Source: Argyresthia goedartella
Lineage: Eukaryota > Arthropoda > Insecta > Lepidoptera > Argyresthiidae
Assembly: GCA_949825045.1 (NCBI GenBank)
Contig: OX463812.1
Location: 6,122,661-6,186,660 of the forward strand
Length of the DNA: 64,000 nt
Direction: 5' to 3'
The position numbers and the translations under genes are program-made. Position 1 is the first letter of the stretch; each line of letters begins with the position of its first letter. The notes beneath the pieces are model-generated. The model did no database searches and was not told where the DNA came from. It saw only the letters and a list, made by a program, of their open reading frames with translations. This document shows, in pieces, positions 32,004 through 43,560 of this stretch.

Positions 32004-32165
32004 TTTAATTAAGTACAGAGGCACAATGTTCTGGAAATATAATTTAAATTTAAATTACTAACGACAAACAGATCCCGCACAGGACAGAATTTGTAAGAAC
32101 ACACCTCCGCTAGGGAGACATAAGATTGCACAACTAAATGAAAAACAATAAATATCTTTCTATTC

Positions 32166-33027
32166 TAATTTCTGAATTGATTTCAATAAAAGTTGGCAAT
32201 AAAGTAAATTTAGTATGTAGTCTATAGTCTATATGATGGATGCTCAGATAGGGGCGGCTACAAGGCATGGGGCCTTAAACGGCCAATACTGAAAATCTGC
32301 CACTGAGGTTAGCTATGTAGTAACTACTTAGCAGATACACCTTTAAGCGTATGCTTAAAGGCTATTTGTTGACGCTCCAGAAAACATCCTAATCCCCAGC
32401 ACTGTGACAGCAATAAATATGCCAATTGCATTTTTTTTTTTTTAATCTAGTTTTGTTTGTAATTCTTACTGTAAATATTATATTAATGAAGCTGCATCTA
32501 GGTAGTGTTTACATTATTATCTCACTTTGTATTTATGTTTATTTCTCTTTCGCCTGTCCCAAAAATCTAGGTTGTTTATAGATATATATTCTTTTGGTAT
32601 GACGTTTCCATGAGTCACCGACGGTGCTGGCTGAAAATCAGCGCTGTAGGTGTCTGACATCTCAGCATAATGCTGAGCCAGTGTCCGGTTCACTGCCGCA
32701 GAGACACACTTGTTATATGTTTTTTGTTTTGTTTATTTTTTGTTTAATATGCGTGTCCTGTGTGTTTGTGAATAAATGTTTCTTTCTTTCTTTCTTTCTT
32801 TCTTTCTATTTCTACAATATATGTGATAGATATCTGATTTTTCACTTATTAATTCTTAGATATGTCTTATCACTAGCTTTTACTAGTATGTCTGAAATAT
32901 ATCTTGAGAAGCCTGAACAATGTAGTAACATTAGAAAATAGCCTATAGAAAACTGATAAAAAATAACCTAAATATCTATTCATGTTTATAAATTAACCTG
33001 AACAGCTTAGTACGGAATAATAAATAC
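32166..33027. repeat. Non-coding intron 1 end with a repeat tail and (TTTC)n
   Basis: From about 32600 a GC-richer block (gtgtccggttcactgccgca) leads to gaataaatgtttc and a (TTTC)n run at about 32780-32806, the shape of a SINE or LINE 3' end. No coding frame. Exon 1 of ANKRD13 follows. Confidence 0.5.
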
Positions 33028-33129
33028 CTTTCTGGACTTCAAAAGTGTCTTCAGCTCTTCGATGTAATCGTTCCAGACTAACCAGTGCAATGGAAAACGA
33101 TTTTGTATTTCTTCTTCGGATATCGACAT
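33028..33129 (-). CDS. Ankrd13: ANKRD13-type protein, exon 1 with start codon
   Basis: ATG at 33129 opens MSISEEEIQNRFPLHWLVWN and DYIEELKTLLKSRK, ending in phase 0 at donor GTATTT (33027-33022). The FPLHxLVWNxDY start is the characteristic N-terminus of ANKRD13 proteins. Intron 1 is 13 kb long and holds a mariner, a Jockey-like element and several remnants. The gene is read right to left; 186 residues are encoded by the four exons seen here. Confidence 0.93.
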
Positions 33130-34497
33130 TATATTAACACTATTATAACCACTAGGACAATGATATGATATGAACAATTATTTTATTTATTTATCGACGA
33201 CAAAGAATGAAGTCGTAAAATTATCTTTGTTCTAAGAATAAACAGTGAAAAGCTAAAGAAACTTCCATTTTGCCCGAAAACAAAATTCTGAACCAACCAA
33301 CTGAACTAACTGAGATCACAGACTATACTGAGATGACAGAACTGTCAATCAAATTAAATGTGTTACAAAATTAACTGAGAACGTTCGTCGTCTCACTCAC
33401 CCAGCAATGAGCACGTCTACGGCTAGCCTTTAGCCGGACGTTTCAGATGCTTTTGCTGATTTTTAGTGGATTTATAGATGTTTTCAAAATACGCGAACCG
33501 TCGAAAATTATTAGTTTTCGAGTTATAATGTTTTAAATGTCGCCATTTCAAGCATTCGGGACCGTGGGGATGTAGGAGTATTAGGGTAGGGAAACGACGA
33601 ATATTCCGTTTTTTTAACGTTAGAAGTCAAAGTGTATTGTCCTTGTGGCCATTTTTCTTGACTTTGATCTTGACCTTGAACTTGAAAATTCGTGTACATT
33701 TCGCAGAAAATTTCATAGTTTTACCATTTTTACCCTAGATGTCCTCGATGTCCTCGAGGTCATTGACCTTGACTTTGACATTTCATGTGCATATATCGCA
33801 GAAAATTCTCAATTTTGCGGGTTCGGAATATAAAATCCGAATCAGGGCACCCCACTACCTAGGCAGTCCTTCCTAGGCAGTCTTGTGGCTAGACTCTAGA
33901 GTGTTTTTTATGAGTTGGAGTCGCGGGGCGCTCACTGGTGCCGGCTTTCTAAAGTCACGTCGCTTGGGATGAAGGATGATGGCCAAAAAAGTATGCAAAA
34001 CTGGTACTCCGCTCCAATAATAAAAACGGTCAAGTGCGAGTAACACTCGCGCACGAAGGTTTACTTAGCACCGCACAATGGTATTTAAACTTTCTTGCAT
34101 GAGGCTTAAGTTTCTTTAAATCCCATTGCAAAAAATTGTTTACAAAGTTATTGGTATGGCTACTTTAAAATCCATACATACATAAATAAATATTATATAA
34201 TAAATATATAACACAAGTCGCATACGACGATATATTTCATATAGATAAACACTTATGTAAATACATAGAAAACAATAAAGACTAAGAAACAAATGTTCAT
34301 GCTTATCACACAAATATTTGCCCTTACTGGTATTCAAACCCAAGACCGGCAGCTTTGTAGGCAGGGTCACTACCCGCTAGGCTAAGCCGGTCGTCAACAG
34401 TCACACGGACAACCAGCTTAGTCGCATTAAACATTTGAGTTGCCTTTGCCATGTTTTTAGATCATCACTTTTACTCACTGCCCAAATCTCGTTCCAG
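33130..34497. other. ANKRD13 upstream region and repeats
   Basis: The ANKRD13 5' UTR and promoter should lie just right of 33129, but no core-promoter motif stands out. Repeat pieces: gcagtccttcctaggcagtc near 33860-33882 with the following ggctagactctagagtg, repeated at about 57040-57075, and a caagtgcgagtaacactcgc fragment of the gggttccgta family at 34030-34049. Confidence 0.45.
34300..34400 (-). mobile_element. tRNA-derived SINE (copy 2)
   Basis: Contains acaaatatttgccc, a box-B-like ggtattcaaaccc block and gcagggtcactacccgctag in the same order as copy 1. The upstream AT-rich 150 bp may be its body. It ends about 100 bp before the PDZ exon. Confidence 0.75.
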
Positions 34498-34572
34498 GTG
34501 ACGAGATAATGACAGTGAACGACCGCAGCACCGCCGGCCTGACCCACGAGGAAGCCATCAGGCTGTTCACAG
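34498..34572 (+). CDS. Orphan PDZ-domain exon
   Basis: A 75-bp segment flanked by a good acceptor (tctcgttccag) and donor (ACAG then GTGCAT), phase 1 at both ends. It encodes GDEIMTVNDRSTAGLTHEEA followed by IRLFT. This is the second half of a PDZ domain: the GDxIxxVN turn, then the T.GLTHEEA helix that lines the peptide groove. The first half of the domain and further exons are not found nearby, so the parent gene is unidentified. It is transcribed divergently from ANKRD13. Confidence 0.7.
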
Positions 34573-35975
34573 GTGCATTTATAAGTTTGAATATATGTGG
34601 TATTGAAAAAAAGTGTGTTCGCTCTATTTAAACCATACATTTCTCTATATTTTTCTTGTAATCATTCAGTAAAGACCTAAATTACCGTAGAATTCTGCAA
34701 CTTTGCCGAACTAGCCCATCATTGCCTAAAATTTTTGAACTTACATAACTTTCCCGCTTTGCGTCATTTTTATTGTCTTTTGCCGTACGCATAACCGACT
34801 AACTATATATGGCAACACTGATTTTAGTTTTTAGTCTGTAATTAAAAAAAATAAACGTCAGTGCTAGTTCGAATAGCAGAAGGATGTGAGTTTGTTTTAC
34901 CCGAACAATGAATATAATACCCGAAAAGATGAATAGCAGAACCCTTTGACGGTGATGCTGTCCTGCTTACATTAACCAAATTTCCGTTAGAAAAAAAGAG
35001 ACAGCATTACGTTTATCAGAAAAAGCGATTTGATAGTGCGTAGTATACATTTGTCAAAGGCTGGCCACTAGGGATGGGCCTGCCCTCAGACTGCCGCTCC
35101 ATCGATACGACAGAAATGTAGAAAAAATACAAAAGTTACACTAAATTATAATTAAATGAGGGAGCCGATTTTGTGCTCACTAGTTGGCGCCACTGTCGAG
35201 TCAGGTCCTGAAGACGCTCGTTAAGTTAATTATTTAGGGCGTCAAAAAAGGTTTACTTACATTAAACTCATATTTAATATGTATCTAAAAACTGAACCAA
35301 TAAAACACATCGAACAAGCTCCGTTTTGTTGTAAAAAAATAATGGAAGTGATTTTGCATCCAATTATTGTAAATTGCATCCAATTGATTTTTAACTTAAT
35401 TAAATATAAGCGCTGTTACTATAGAAAAGTATTTTTAATTTATTGTTTTCATTGATTTTCATAAAGAGCTATTTAAACAAAATATATTACAGAACAACAT
35501 TAGATTATTTCTTTTATATATTCTTTTCTGTAAAAGAATATATAAATAGTAATAATGTCATCCTGTTCACTAGGGCCTCAAGTCTGTAACGCATTGGTGT
35601 CTCGATAGGCTCCCTTTGATAGGACTTTGATAAAAATTCATTAGTGTTGTTTGTCCTTCTGATGTTTTCTAGTATACAATAAACAATATTCTAAGTCTTG
35701 TTATAAATAATTGGTTCGGTGGTTGCAGGAGCAAAATAAAGAAAACCCGATTTCTTTCTAGCAACTGGGAACCCATCAAAACACCATTACGTTATAGACT
35801 TGACGCCCAGAAGTTTACACCCTACAAAAAGAGTAAGGACCTCTTTAAACACATTATATAACTTCACAAACAATAAAAAAATACTGTCCTCTAAAAATTA
35901 TCGTTTTTGTAAGAGATGTGCGATTTTTTTCGAAGGATGCAGTCATTTGCTTGGTCATGTGATGAATTCTGATTT
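34573..35975. other. Non-coding AT-rich stretch
   Basis: No gene supported. A perfect hairpin (tatatattctttt against aaaagaatatata) lies at about 35514-35544. Confidence 0.5.
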
Positions 35976-38211
35976 TTAAATAAGTTTCAGTAAATGAAAC
36001 GACAAGACAAAATTATCTAACAAATGATTACGTAGTTCATCGAATACGTGTGTCTGTAGTAATCTCCTTGAAATTTGAGTGATCAGCTGTGAAATACTGT
36101 ATTTTACCAACACTTTTTTTGGAAATGAGAGCTTGTTCAGCTTGTTCAGGAGGACTTGTTCAGATGTTTTACAAATTAATTTGGACACTTGGCGATGTCT
36201 CGCGAGGCCTCCTCTGTTGTTAACACGTATTAGACTCCCTCCTCCATAGCATCCTTATCTAAAGCCCTGACACATGGTTCACAATGGAGGCTTTTGTGTA
36301 ACTTACGCACTACAAATCCAGCTATGTACTGCACCACGTCTTTAGAGTACTCTGAAAGAAATGACAGGTACAGGCAGTAGTTGTGATCGTGATCGTCCGA
36401 TATGTGCAGTACGGGTTATTCAATACGACGAGCATTTACAGTGCTGTCATTGAGCTGATTTCTGAATTTCGACGCGTTAAGGACCGGAATTTGGTCCAGA
36501 GGGACGCAGTTACCATTAGCTCCGTCCTTCAGCTCTGCGTGAACAAGGTTTTTGTAGGTAGCCCGAAACATTCGCGCTGAGGGGTTGTTCTTAAATCCAC
36601 ATCGAGATCTTATTACGCCAAAAAATAGCTCGAGATGATCTTGGCTCATTTTGAAAGTACTTCTGTACTTTAACACATTATTTTCTTCCACGTGCGCCTT
36701 ATTTGTAGTAATGAGACCATGTTGGTTAAAAAGCCACGAAATCCAGTAGGTCTGTTCGACTTTACTACAAGACAACCGTCTTCTGCGAATCTTAGTGTCT
36801 TCATGTAGCGTTCCACTTCAGAAAAAAAATCCTTCACTCTCTCTAAATTTCCTGGATTCAATGACTTTTTCCACTCCTTTGCGCGAAAGCTCCGGTTATT
36901 CATGACGTGGAACAAATTGTTAATTTTTTTGATAAATCTTGTAGTCCCATCGCAGTCGACAAATCCTGAAACAAATAAATACAAAAATGTAATAAATAAT
37001 TAATATATTTGCCTGACTACTTCAATGTTTTTAAGTTACTAATCTATCTGAAGGAATACACAAAATAAGGATGTCAAAATTTTCGGTGTTTACCTGGTAT
37101 ATGTTTATCTTTACAATAATGGAGAGCATCCGCCACAGACTGGCTTAGAAACTGCGTAGCCAGTCTTACCTTCATTTTTTGACGAACATAGTTCACATGT
37201 TCGTTACGAAGTTTTGTTAGCAGATAAAGGCTTTCTTCATTTTGAATCTGTTTCAATAGTTCAATATGTCTCCAGGAAATCATCTGTTTTTTATTGTCTA
37301 CAAAATCATGTCGGTCAGCAAAGGTGTTTCGAACCAGTTTTATATTGTGGCAAGGGTCTGGCCACAGAAAAATTTCTTGTTCACCTTGCCGAAAGCTGTT
37401 AGCAGATAGGCCTTTAATAAGATTTGTACACATGGCTCTATTGGTGGCGGCGCCATCGAATGTAAGAGAGACCACAATAAAGCCACATTCATATAGTAAA
37501 TGTATGCATTGCTCCACTAGCAATGCTTTATGCTGTGAAGCAATATTGGCCAGCATAAAATATCCCGCAGAGATTAACCATTAGTCATTTACTGCCGTGA
37601 TCATGAAAGTTAGGGGTTCCTTTGCCTATGGAGCATCATCAGCGTCAATATCATAGCCAATATTGGCGTATCCAAAGTAATGGTGGCCGTCCCACTCAAC
37701 TAGTTTCCTTATTTCCATTTCGTCCATGCTAAGGGAGATGTACAAAGGTTTTCCTTCGTTTTGCTCCACCCTTTCTTTAATGGCATCAAAGGCCTCCTGC
37801 GTAAAGCCTGGATTGCAATTGAGCGCGCGATACCATTTTGGGATAGTGTTCCGATATGGCTAATGCTTCAATTCCTCTCGCATAAATGAGTATAGGTTTG
37901 GTGAAAGGTAGTTTAGTATGACGGCAAACTTTTTTAGTTCCAAAGAACATTCTTTTGGCATATTTCCATGAGCCTCGGATTGATATCTATCAATGATTTT
38001 GTTACATTTGACGCACTCTAACATCATTACAAATCTATATAATTTTTTTCCTTTTCTTATAACTCAATCAATTTATTATTTATGTTTTTCAAACGGCGGG
38101 TTTTAAGTTGTAAGCTATTTAATGCCAGCAAACGGTTCCTTGCAATAAGCTCCAATTTTTTAACTTCTTTTTGTAGTTTATCGATGCGCCCTTGTTACAC
38201 AGCATGCATGC
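35976..38211 (-). pseudogene. P-element/THAP9-like transposase with a retained intron
   Basis: Blocks in order on the minus strand: a coiled coil (GRIDKLQKEVKKLELIARNR, about 38180-38080); SLSMDEMEIRKLVEWDGHHY with the first catalytic Asp (about 37740-37680); LTFDGAATNRAMCTNLIKGL and WPDPCHNIKLVRNTF; an intron at 37093-36966 (GTAAAC donor, ttgtttcag acceptor) that joins KHIPG to FVDCDGTTRFIKKINNLF in frame; then MSQDHLELFFGVIRSRCGF with the catalytic Glu; and finally YIAGFVVRKLHKSLHCEPC near 36300. This is the domain order of P-element transposases. Stops (for example TAG near 37629) and a frame change near 36700-36775 show decay. No THAP domain is attached. Confidence 0.82.
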
Positions 38212-38336
38212 ATATTGCTGGCGGTTCTTCAGGTAGTCAGCGAAGAAAAACAACAGCCTTGGGGCAAATCCAATGGCACATAACTTCTTCATTAGAACGT
38301 CATTATCGAATCTGTCGAACGCCTTATAGAAGTCAA
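38205..38336 (-). pseudogene. Reverse transcriptase fragment (motif A)
   Basis: Encodes DFYKAFDRFDNDVLMKKLCA and a following FFADYLKNRQQYA. This is RT motif A plus the next helix of another non-LTR element. It lies between the P-like coiled coil and the tail of element E, so it is a scrap of a third element. Confidence 0.7.
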
Positions 38337-40444
38337 AATCAAATCAAAATAAAAAATCATTTATTTCCATAGGAGTTCACCGAAGAAACTCCACAGTCGT
38401 CGCATCTTTTGCGTTTCCTTTTTTAAATAAAATATTGTCAAATTACAAAATGAATGCTAATTATATATCGAAACAGCCTGTTACTCAAACAATCTATTCC
38501 CATGGACATCTGTCCTCTAAGTAATCAGATATCCTATAGTAACCTTTTTTATACAATTTCTGTTTTATTATTATTTTAAACTTGTCTAAAGGTAAGTTTT
38601 TAATATCAGTAGGGACCTTATTGTAATAGCGTATACAATTGCCTTTAAAATAATTACTAATTTTATGTAGTCGGCTTACATAAGCAACCAACTTGTCTTT
38701 ATTTCTAGTATTAAAATTGTGTATATCACTGTACTTCTGAAAATTAGTTATATTTCTTTTTACATACACAAGATTGTCATAGATATATTGAGACACAAAT
38801 GTCAGAATATTGATTTCTTTAAACTTTTCCCTCAGTGACACTCTAGGCCCTAATCTATAAATTGCACGAACAGCCCGTTTCTGCAGAATAAATATACTAT
38901 TAGCATTCGCAGCGTGGCCCCACAATAAAATACCATAGGTCATTAGACTATGAAAGTAACTAAAGTAGACTAGTCTAGCGGTGTCTGCGTCGGTAAGAGC
39001 TCTAATTTTTTTAACTGCGAACGCTGCTGAACTCAGTCTGTTCGACAATTTATTTATATGAGGATCCCATTGTAGTTTGGCGTCTAAAGTAATGCCCAAA
39101 AAGACAGTCGACTGCACAAGGTCCAATCTCTGTCCTTTTATAAATATGTCTGTAGTTACCGGGTTCACATTGGGTAACACGAATTTAATACATTTAGTTT
39201 TCTTTTCATTAAGTAATAAATTATTAACAGTAAACCAGTTCACTATACTAGAGATAGCATTGTTTACCTCGTCATAATTTGATTGCTGTCTTTTAACTTT
39301 AAATATCAAAGAAGTATCATCGGCAAACAATACTAACCCATGTTTTGCTTTAACAAGGTAAGGTAAATCATTAATATATACTAAAAACAAGAAAGGACCA
39401 AGAATTGAACCTTGCGGTACGCCCATACTTATTGAAGACCCAGGTGATCTTTTCCCATTAACATCGACCATCTGAACCCTATCTGTTAGATATGACTCCA
39501 GAAGGCCAAGGGCCTGATCTTTTACACCATGATGGCGTAACTTCCTGACAAGAGTGTCATGATGGACGCAATCAAAAGCCTTGGATAGATCGCAGAAGAC
39601 ACCTATTGCATCCATTGCGTCTTCCCAGGCATCAAAAATATTGTCGATTAGTTCAACACCAGCATCGGCTGTTGAACGACCCTTTGTGAAACCAAACTGA
39701 GCAATATGAATTAAATTATTGAGATAAAAATGACTTTGCAATTGATTAAGTATGAGTTTTTCAAATATTTTGCTAAGCGTTGGTAGTATCGATATGGGTC
39801 TAAAATTGGTGGGGTCTGATGTACTACCAGCTTTGAATAAAGGTATAACTTAACTTAGTTTCATCAAGTCAGGAAACACACCATTATCATTGATTAAATA
39901 TACAACAAAGGTGAGGTGCAATACAATCTACAATGGAACTAATAATTTTTACTGATAGACCATGGGCGTCAGCTGTCTTTTTCATTTCCAGGGATTTAAA
40001 CGCTTTTACAATGTCTTCATTATTTACGTGCCTAAATTTAAAATCTGTTTTACATTCCTCAAAGTTTTGTTTAAGTATAGATTCAGCAGCAGCGGGAGAT
40101 GAATTTAAAGACTTGGTTGTTGAAACTGGAATGTCCGTAAAGAAATTTTCGAAAGCTTTTGCTACTTCTAGGTCTGTACTTAGCAATTGATTATCTATCT
40201 TAAGCTTGAAGTTATTATGTGTAGCTTTGGCCTTTCCAGTCTCTCTGTTTATAATTTGCCAAGTCGTTTTCATTACATTGCTACTAGATTCAATTTTGTT
40301 TTTAATGAAATTAGATTTAGCTACGGCACAAACGCGTTTAAACATTTTTGAATAACTACGAACATAATCTAGAAAGGCCGTATTTTTGTTATATGATTTC
40401 TCTTCATAGAGTTCATATAATCTTCGTCTGCTCCTATGAATTCC
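38337..40444 (-). pseudogene. Element E: linker, reverse transcriptase and 3' tail
   Basis: The RT frame 39741-38494 contains LLxSYLTDR, GVPQGSILGPFLFLVYINDL and LVLFADDTSLIF and runs to a TAA after ISDYLEDRCPWE. A second frame, 40549-39887, holds the linker and the start of the RT. They are offset by one base, with a stop nearby (about 39845-39890). A ttttgatttgatttt tail lies at 38331-38357. The linker continues, on the far side of element F, into the endonuclease at 42469-43320. Confidence 0.87.
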
Positions 40445-40448
40445 AACT

Positions 40449-42468
40449 ACGACTAAGTATTTAAATTCGTCACCTTTGTCTGCTGTTGCAATATTAAGAT
40501 AAGATAATGTCTCAGAGTGTGCTTCATACTTGAATTTTAAGCACGTCACAAGTTCAGATGTCGTAAAGGCATTTAAATTGATAAATGTTAAGAAAACGAA
40601 TGATCTTTGGGGACTCTCTGTTCACGTCGTTAAATCCCTGATCGAATTAATTGCACCTGACCTAGCGGTCATTTTCAACAATTGTATAGACTGCGGTGAA
40701 TTTCCTGATTTAATGAAACAAAGTAAGATAATTCCCCTCTTCAAAGCAGGTAGTACTCAAGACTCCACCAATTTCAGACCTATATCAATACTACCAACAT
40801 TTAGTAAAATTTTTGAGAAATTAATCTTATCACAGCTATTACATCATTTTGAATCAAATAAGCTAATGCATAACAAACAGTTTGGATTCACTCGCGGTCG
40901 TTCAACAACAGATGCCGGAATTCAGTTCATTGAAAGTATTTTTGATGCCTGGGAAGAGTCACAAGATGCCCTAGGCATTTTTTGTGACTTATCTAAGGCT
41001 TTTGATTGCGTTTGTCATGAAACATTGATCAGGAAATTACATCATTATGGAGTTAGAGACACGTCATTGAATTTGTTAAAATCTTATCTGAACGGAAGAA
41101 TACAAAGGGTAGACGTAAACGGAGAACGATCACCAGGATCATTGGTTTCTTTGGGCGTGCCACAGGGCTCAATATTGGGACCCTTCCTATTCCTCATCTA
41201 TATAAATGACTTACCCTATCTAGGAAGGGACTGTCATGATATGGTACTGTTTGCTGATGACACCTCACTTATTTTTAAAACAAAGCGAAACCAACACGCT
41301 ACTGATGATCACGTGAACAATACCATATCAAGAGTGGTAAATTGGTTTAATGTTAATAATTTGCTATTAAATGAGAAAAAGACTAAATGTGTTAAGTTTC
41401 TTACTACTAACGTTAAAAATAATCAGACATGTATAACAATTAAAAATGAGGAATTGGAATTGGTAACCAGCACAGTGTTTCTAGGTATAACGTTGGATTC
41501 CAAACTCCAATGGGGTCCACATATTGATAAGCTATCGAACAGACTGAGCTCTGCAGCTTTTGCATGCAGGAAAATCCGTCACTTGACAGATTTAAAAACA
41601 GCCAGATTAGTTTATTTTAGTTATTTTCATAGTATTATGTCCTACGGTATTCTGCTCTGGGGCAGTGCTGCTGACATAAATACTATTTTTGTGCTGCAGA
41701 AGCGGGCTGTTCGTGCGATTTATAAAATTTATAAAATGAATAATAGAGATTCTCTTAGAAATAAGTTTAAAGAAGTAAATATATTGACAGTCCATAGTCA
41801 ATATATTTACGAGAATATTATGTATGTCCATAAGAACATTGTTAACTTTCGAAGAAACTGTGATATACATAACTTTAATACTAGAAACAAGGACAAACTT
41901 GCAGTGCCCACTACTCGGCTCCATAAAATAAAAAACTCGTTCAAGGGTAATTGTGTAAGATTTTACAATAAACTCCCAAGCACTTTGACAGATCTATCAA
42001 TTAATAAGTTCAAGAAATACATCAAGCAAAGGCTTATTTCTAAAGCTTACTACAGTATTAAAGAGTACATAGACGATAAAAATGCTTGGGACTGAATTGT
42101 TCTAATTAATTGTGAGCATCCTCACTGCCAGAGTTTCTTTTACTGGACACTTGGAGGCCTTTTACACCTCCAAAGATTAATTTAATTATACAACTCTTGA
42201 CTGTGGGGACCATTTACATCTCCTATTATCATTGTATTATTGACTAAAGAGACTATACATCTCTGTTATTTATATTTTAATTATTTTATTATGACATGAG
42301 ACTCTTTACATCTCTCAGAAACAATAATTAAGTACTTTTTTTTTTTCTGATAATATGATAATAATACCAAATGTTCTGTAAAAAATGAAATGAAATGACA
42401 TGTGAAAGTGCCCTTGTGGCCTATTTACAGAATAAACGTTTTGAGTTTTGAGTTTTTTTGAGTTTTGA
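40449..42468 (+). mobile_element. Non-LTR element F inserted in element E
   Basis: A 5'-truncated non-LTR element with an intact RT frame. It ends in a (ttttgag)n-like tail at 42439-42466. The tetramer aact flanks it (40445-40448 and 42469-42472). Across it, the element E coding sequence continues from DWATV on the right to GIHRSRRRLYELY on the left, which proves insertion into E. Confidence 0.85.
40530..42095 (+). CDS. Element F reverse transcriptase, intact frame
   Basis: 521-residue open frame. There is no true start: it opens on a non-ATG codon after a TAA at 40500-40502, matching the linker of E (FKHVTSSDVVKAFKLINVKK). It contains FRPISILPTFSKIFEKL, FCDLSKAFDCVCHETLIRKL, LGVPQGSILGPFLFLIYIND and MVLFADDTSLIF, with the RT thumb and C-terminal tail ending in YIDDKNAWD. 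It is clearly related to E but diverged throughout, so E and F are sister families or old copies. Confidence 0.9.
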   Translation: MNFKHVTSSDVVKAFKLINVKKTNDLWGLSVHVVKSLIELIAPDLAVIFNNCIDCGEFPDLMKQSKIIPLFKAGSTQDSTNFRPISILPTFSKIFEKLILSQLLHHFESNKLMHNKQFGFTRGRSTTDAGIQFIESIFDAWEESQDALGIFCDLSKAFDCVCHETLIRKLHHYGVRDTSLNLLKSYLNGRIQRVDVNGERSPGSLVSLGVPQGSILGPFLFLIYINDLPYLGRDCHDMVLFADDTSLIFKTKRNQHATDDHVNNTISRVVNWFNVNNLLLNEKKTKCVKFLTTNVKNNQTCITIKNEELELVTSTVFLGITLDSKLQWGPHIDKLSNRLSSAAFACRKIRHLTDLKTARLVYFSYFHSIMSYGILLWGSAADINTIFVLQKRAVRAIYKIYKMNNRDSLRNKFKEVNILTVHSQYIYENIMYVHKNIVNFRRNCDIHNFNTRNKDKLAVPTTRLHKIKNSFKGNCVRFYNKLPSTLTDLSINKFKKYIKQRLISKAYYSIKEYIDDKNAWD

Positions 42469-43320
42469 AACTGTCGCCCAATCACTAAACAAAGCTTTGT
42501 TATTAACTTTTATAGTTTTTGATTTAAATACCGTATCATATTCATTTTTGACAAGGTTAAATACTGAGTTGTACAACAAATTTGGATCGTCACTGTATGG
42601 TATTTCCCATAGTTTATCTAAAATATTATTCCTGTAGTGTTCAAGCCGAGTGTCACTAACGGGCACACATGTAATATCCTCTTTTTGGTCCTTTTTTATT
42701 TTAATATTGAATATACCTATCTGACCAGAGTGATCAGAGGTTAATTTATTGATGACCGATTTGAAAATGGGCGTAATGTTAGTAAATATATTGTCAATGC
42801 AGGTAGCAGATGTTGCAGTAATTCTAGTAGGCTCCAAAAACAGATAGTTCATGTTGTGACATAAAAATAAAGATTTTAATCTAGTACAAATATTATTATC
42901 CTCTAACAGATTAACATTAAAATCACCACAAATTATAAAAAAAATTGTTTTTATCGCTGATTTTAATCAACACTTCATCCATTTTCTTTTCGAATAAATC
43001 AAAGGATGAATCTGGTGGTCTGTATACGCTCATTACAATAAGTTGTTCAAGTTCAATACAGGCTATTTCCATGGTACGCTCAACAGACAGGCTCACTATG
43101 TCAACTCGTTCCTTATATTTAAAACTATTATTTACAAGTATTAAGGAGCCACCGCGATCAGCTGTTTTTCTGTTGAACGAACTAGCAACGTGGTGGTTAT
43201 TAAAGTTGAACATGAACTGATAACTCTTTAAAAAGTGCTCTGTTATACATAAAATATCAATATTATTACAGTTCATGAATAACTCAATTTCCAGTTCTTT
43301 ACTTAAGTTACATTATTAGA
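42469..43320 (-). pseudogene. Element E endonuclease
   Basis: Two offset frames. 43276-42923 carries NCNNIDILCITEHFL (with the Glu of the active site), RGGSLILVNNSF and SVYRPPDSSF. 42852-42421 carries TRITATSATCIDNIFTN and LTSDHSGQIGIF, the SDH motif. The one-base offset falls in a run of T near 42940-42950, where GDFNVN-type coding resumes. The last residues before element F are FSDWATV. Confidence 0.85.
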
Positions 43321-43379
43321 AAGTATGTTTAATGCAGTTTTCAAATATATACAGGTTGTTTCTATTAAATAAGTAGCTT

Positions 43380-43560
43380 ACGCCTCTTGGAGGCTAGAAG
43401 GAAGCGCGGGGCGCGCGGCCCCCCACCTGTGGTGCGCGCGATTTGCGCCGCGGCAAATGACCCTAGATGCGGTTGCGAGGCGTGTGGCAAGGGAAGGGAT
43501 AAGCTAGGTTTGGTCAAGCAGTCTAGGTGTGAGCAAAGAAAGTATTCTGAAAATAGGGAT
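43380..43560. repeat. GC-rich island of unknown origin
   Basis: About 130 bp of very GC-rich sequence (gcgcggggcgcgcggccccc) in an AT-rich setting. The minus frame reads LPLPHASQPHLGSFAAAQIA and continues with FLLASKRRKLLI. No family or splice sites are recognised; it may be a piece of an old repeat. Confidence 0.4.

Larger units (their letters stand above)
27700..32165 (+). mobile_element. Nearly complete Jockey-like non-LTR retrotransposon (element J)
   Basis: ORF1 (27716-29188) and ORF2 (29190-32003) lie in tandem with one base between the ORF1 stop and ORF2 start. A 3' UTR follows, ending near an aataaatatcttt run at about 32145-32160. Each ORF is broken by a single TAG. It lies in ANKRD13 intron 1, antisense to that gene. 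Confidence 0.85.

Noticed and set aside
40449..42468. Twin-priming inversion explaining the head-to-head E/F pair
   Set aside because: Both copies contain the same RT and their own 3' ends, are well diverged, and F is flanked by a small duplication inside E; two separate elements fit better.
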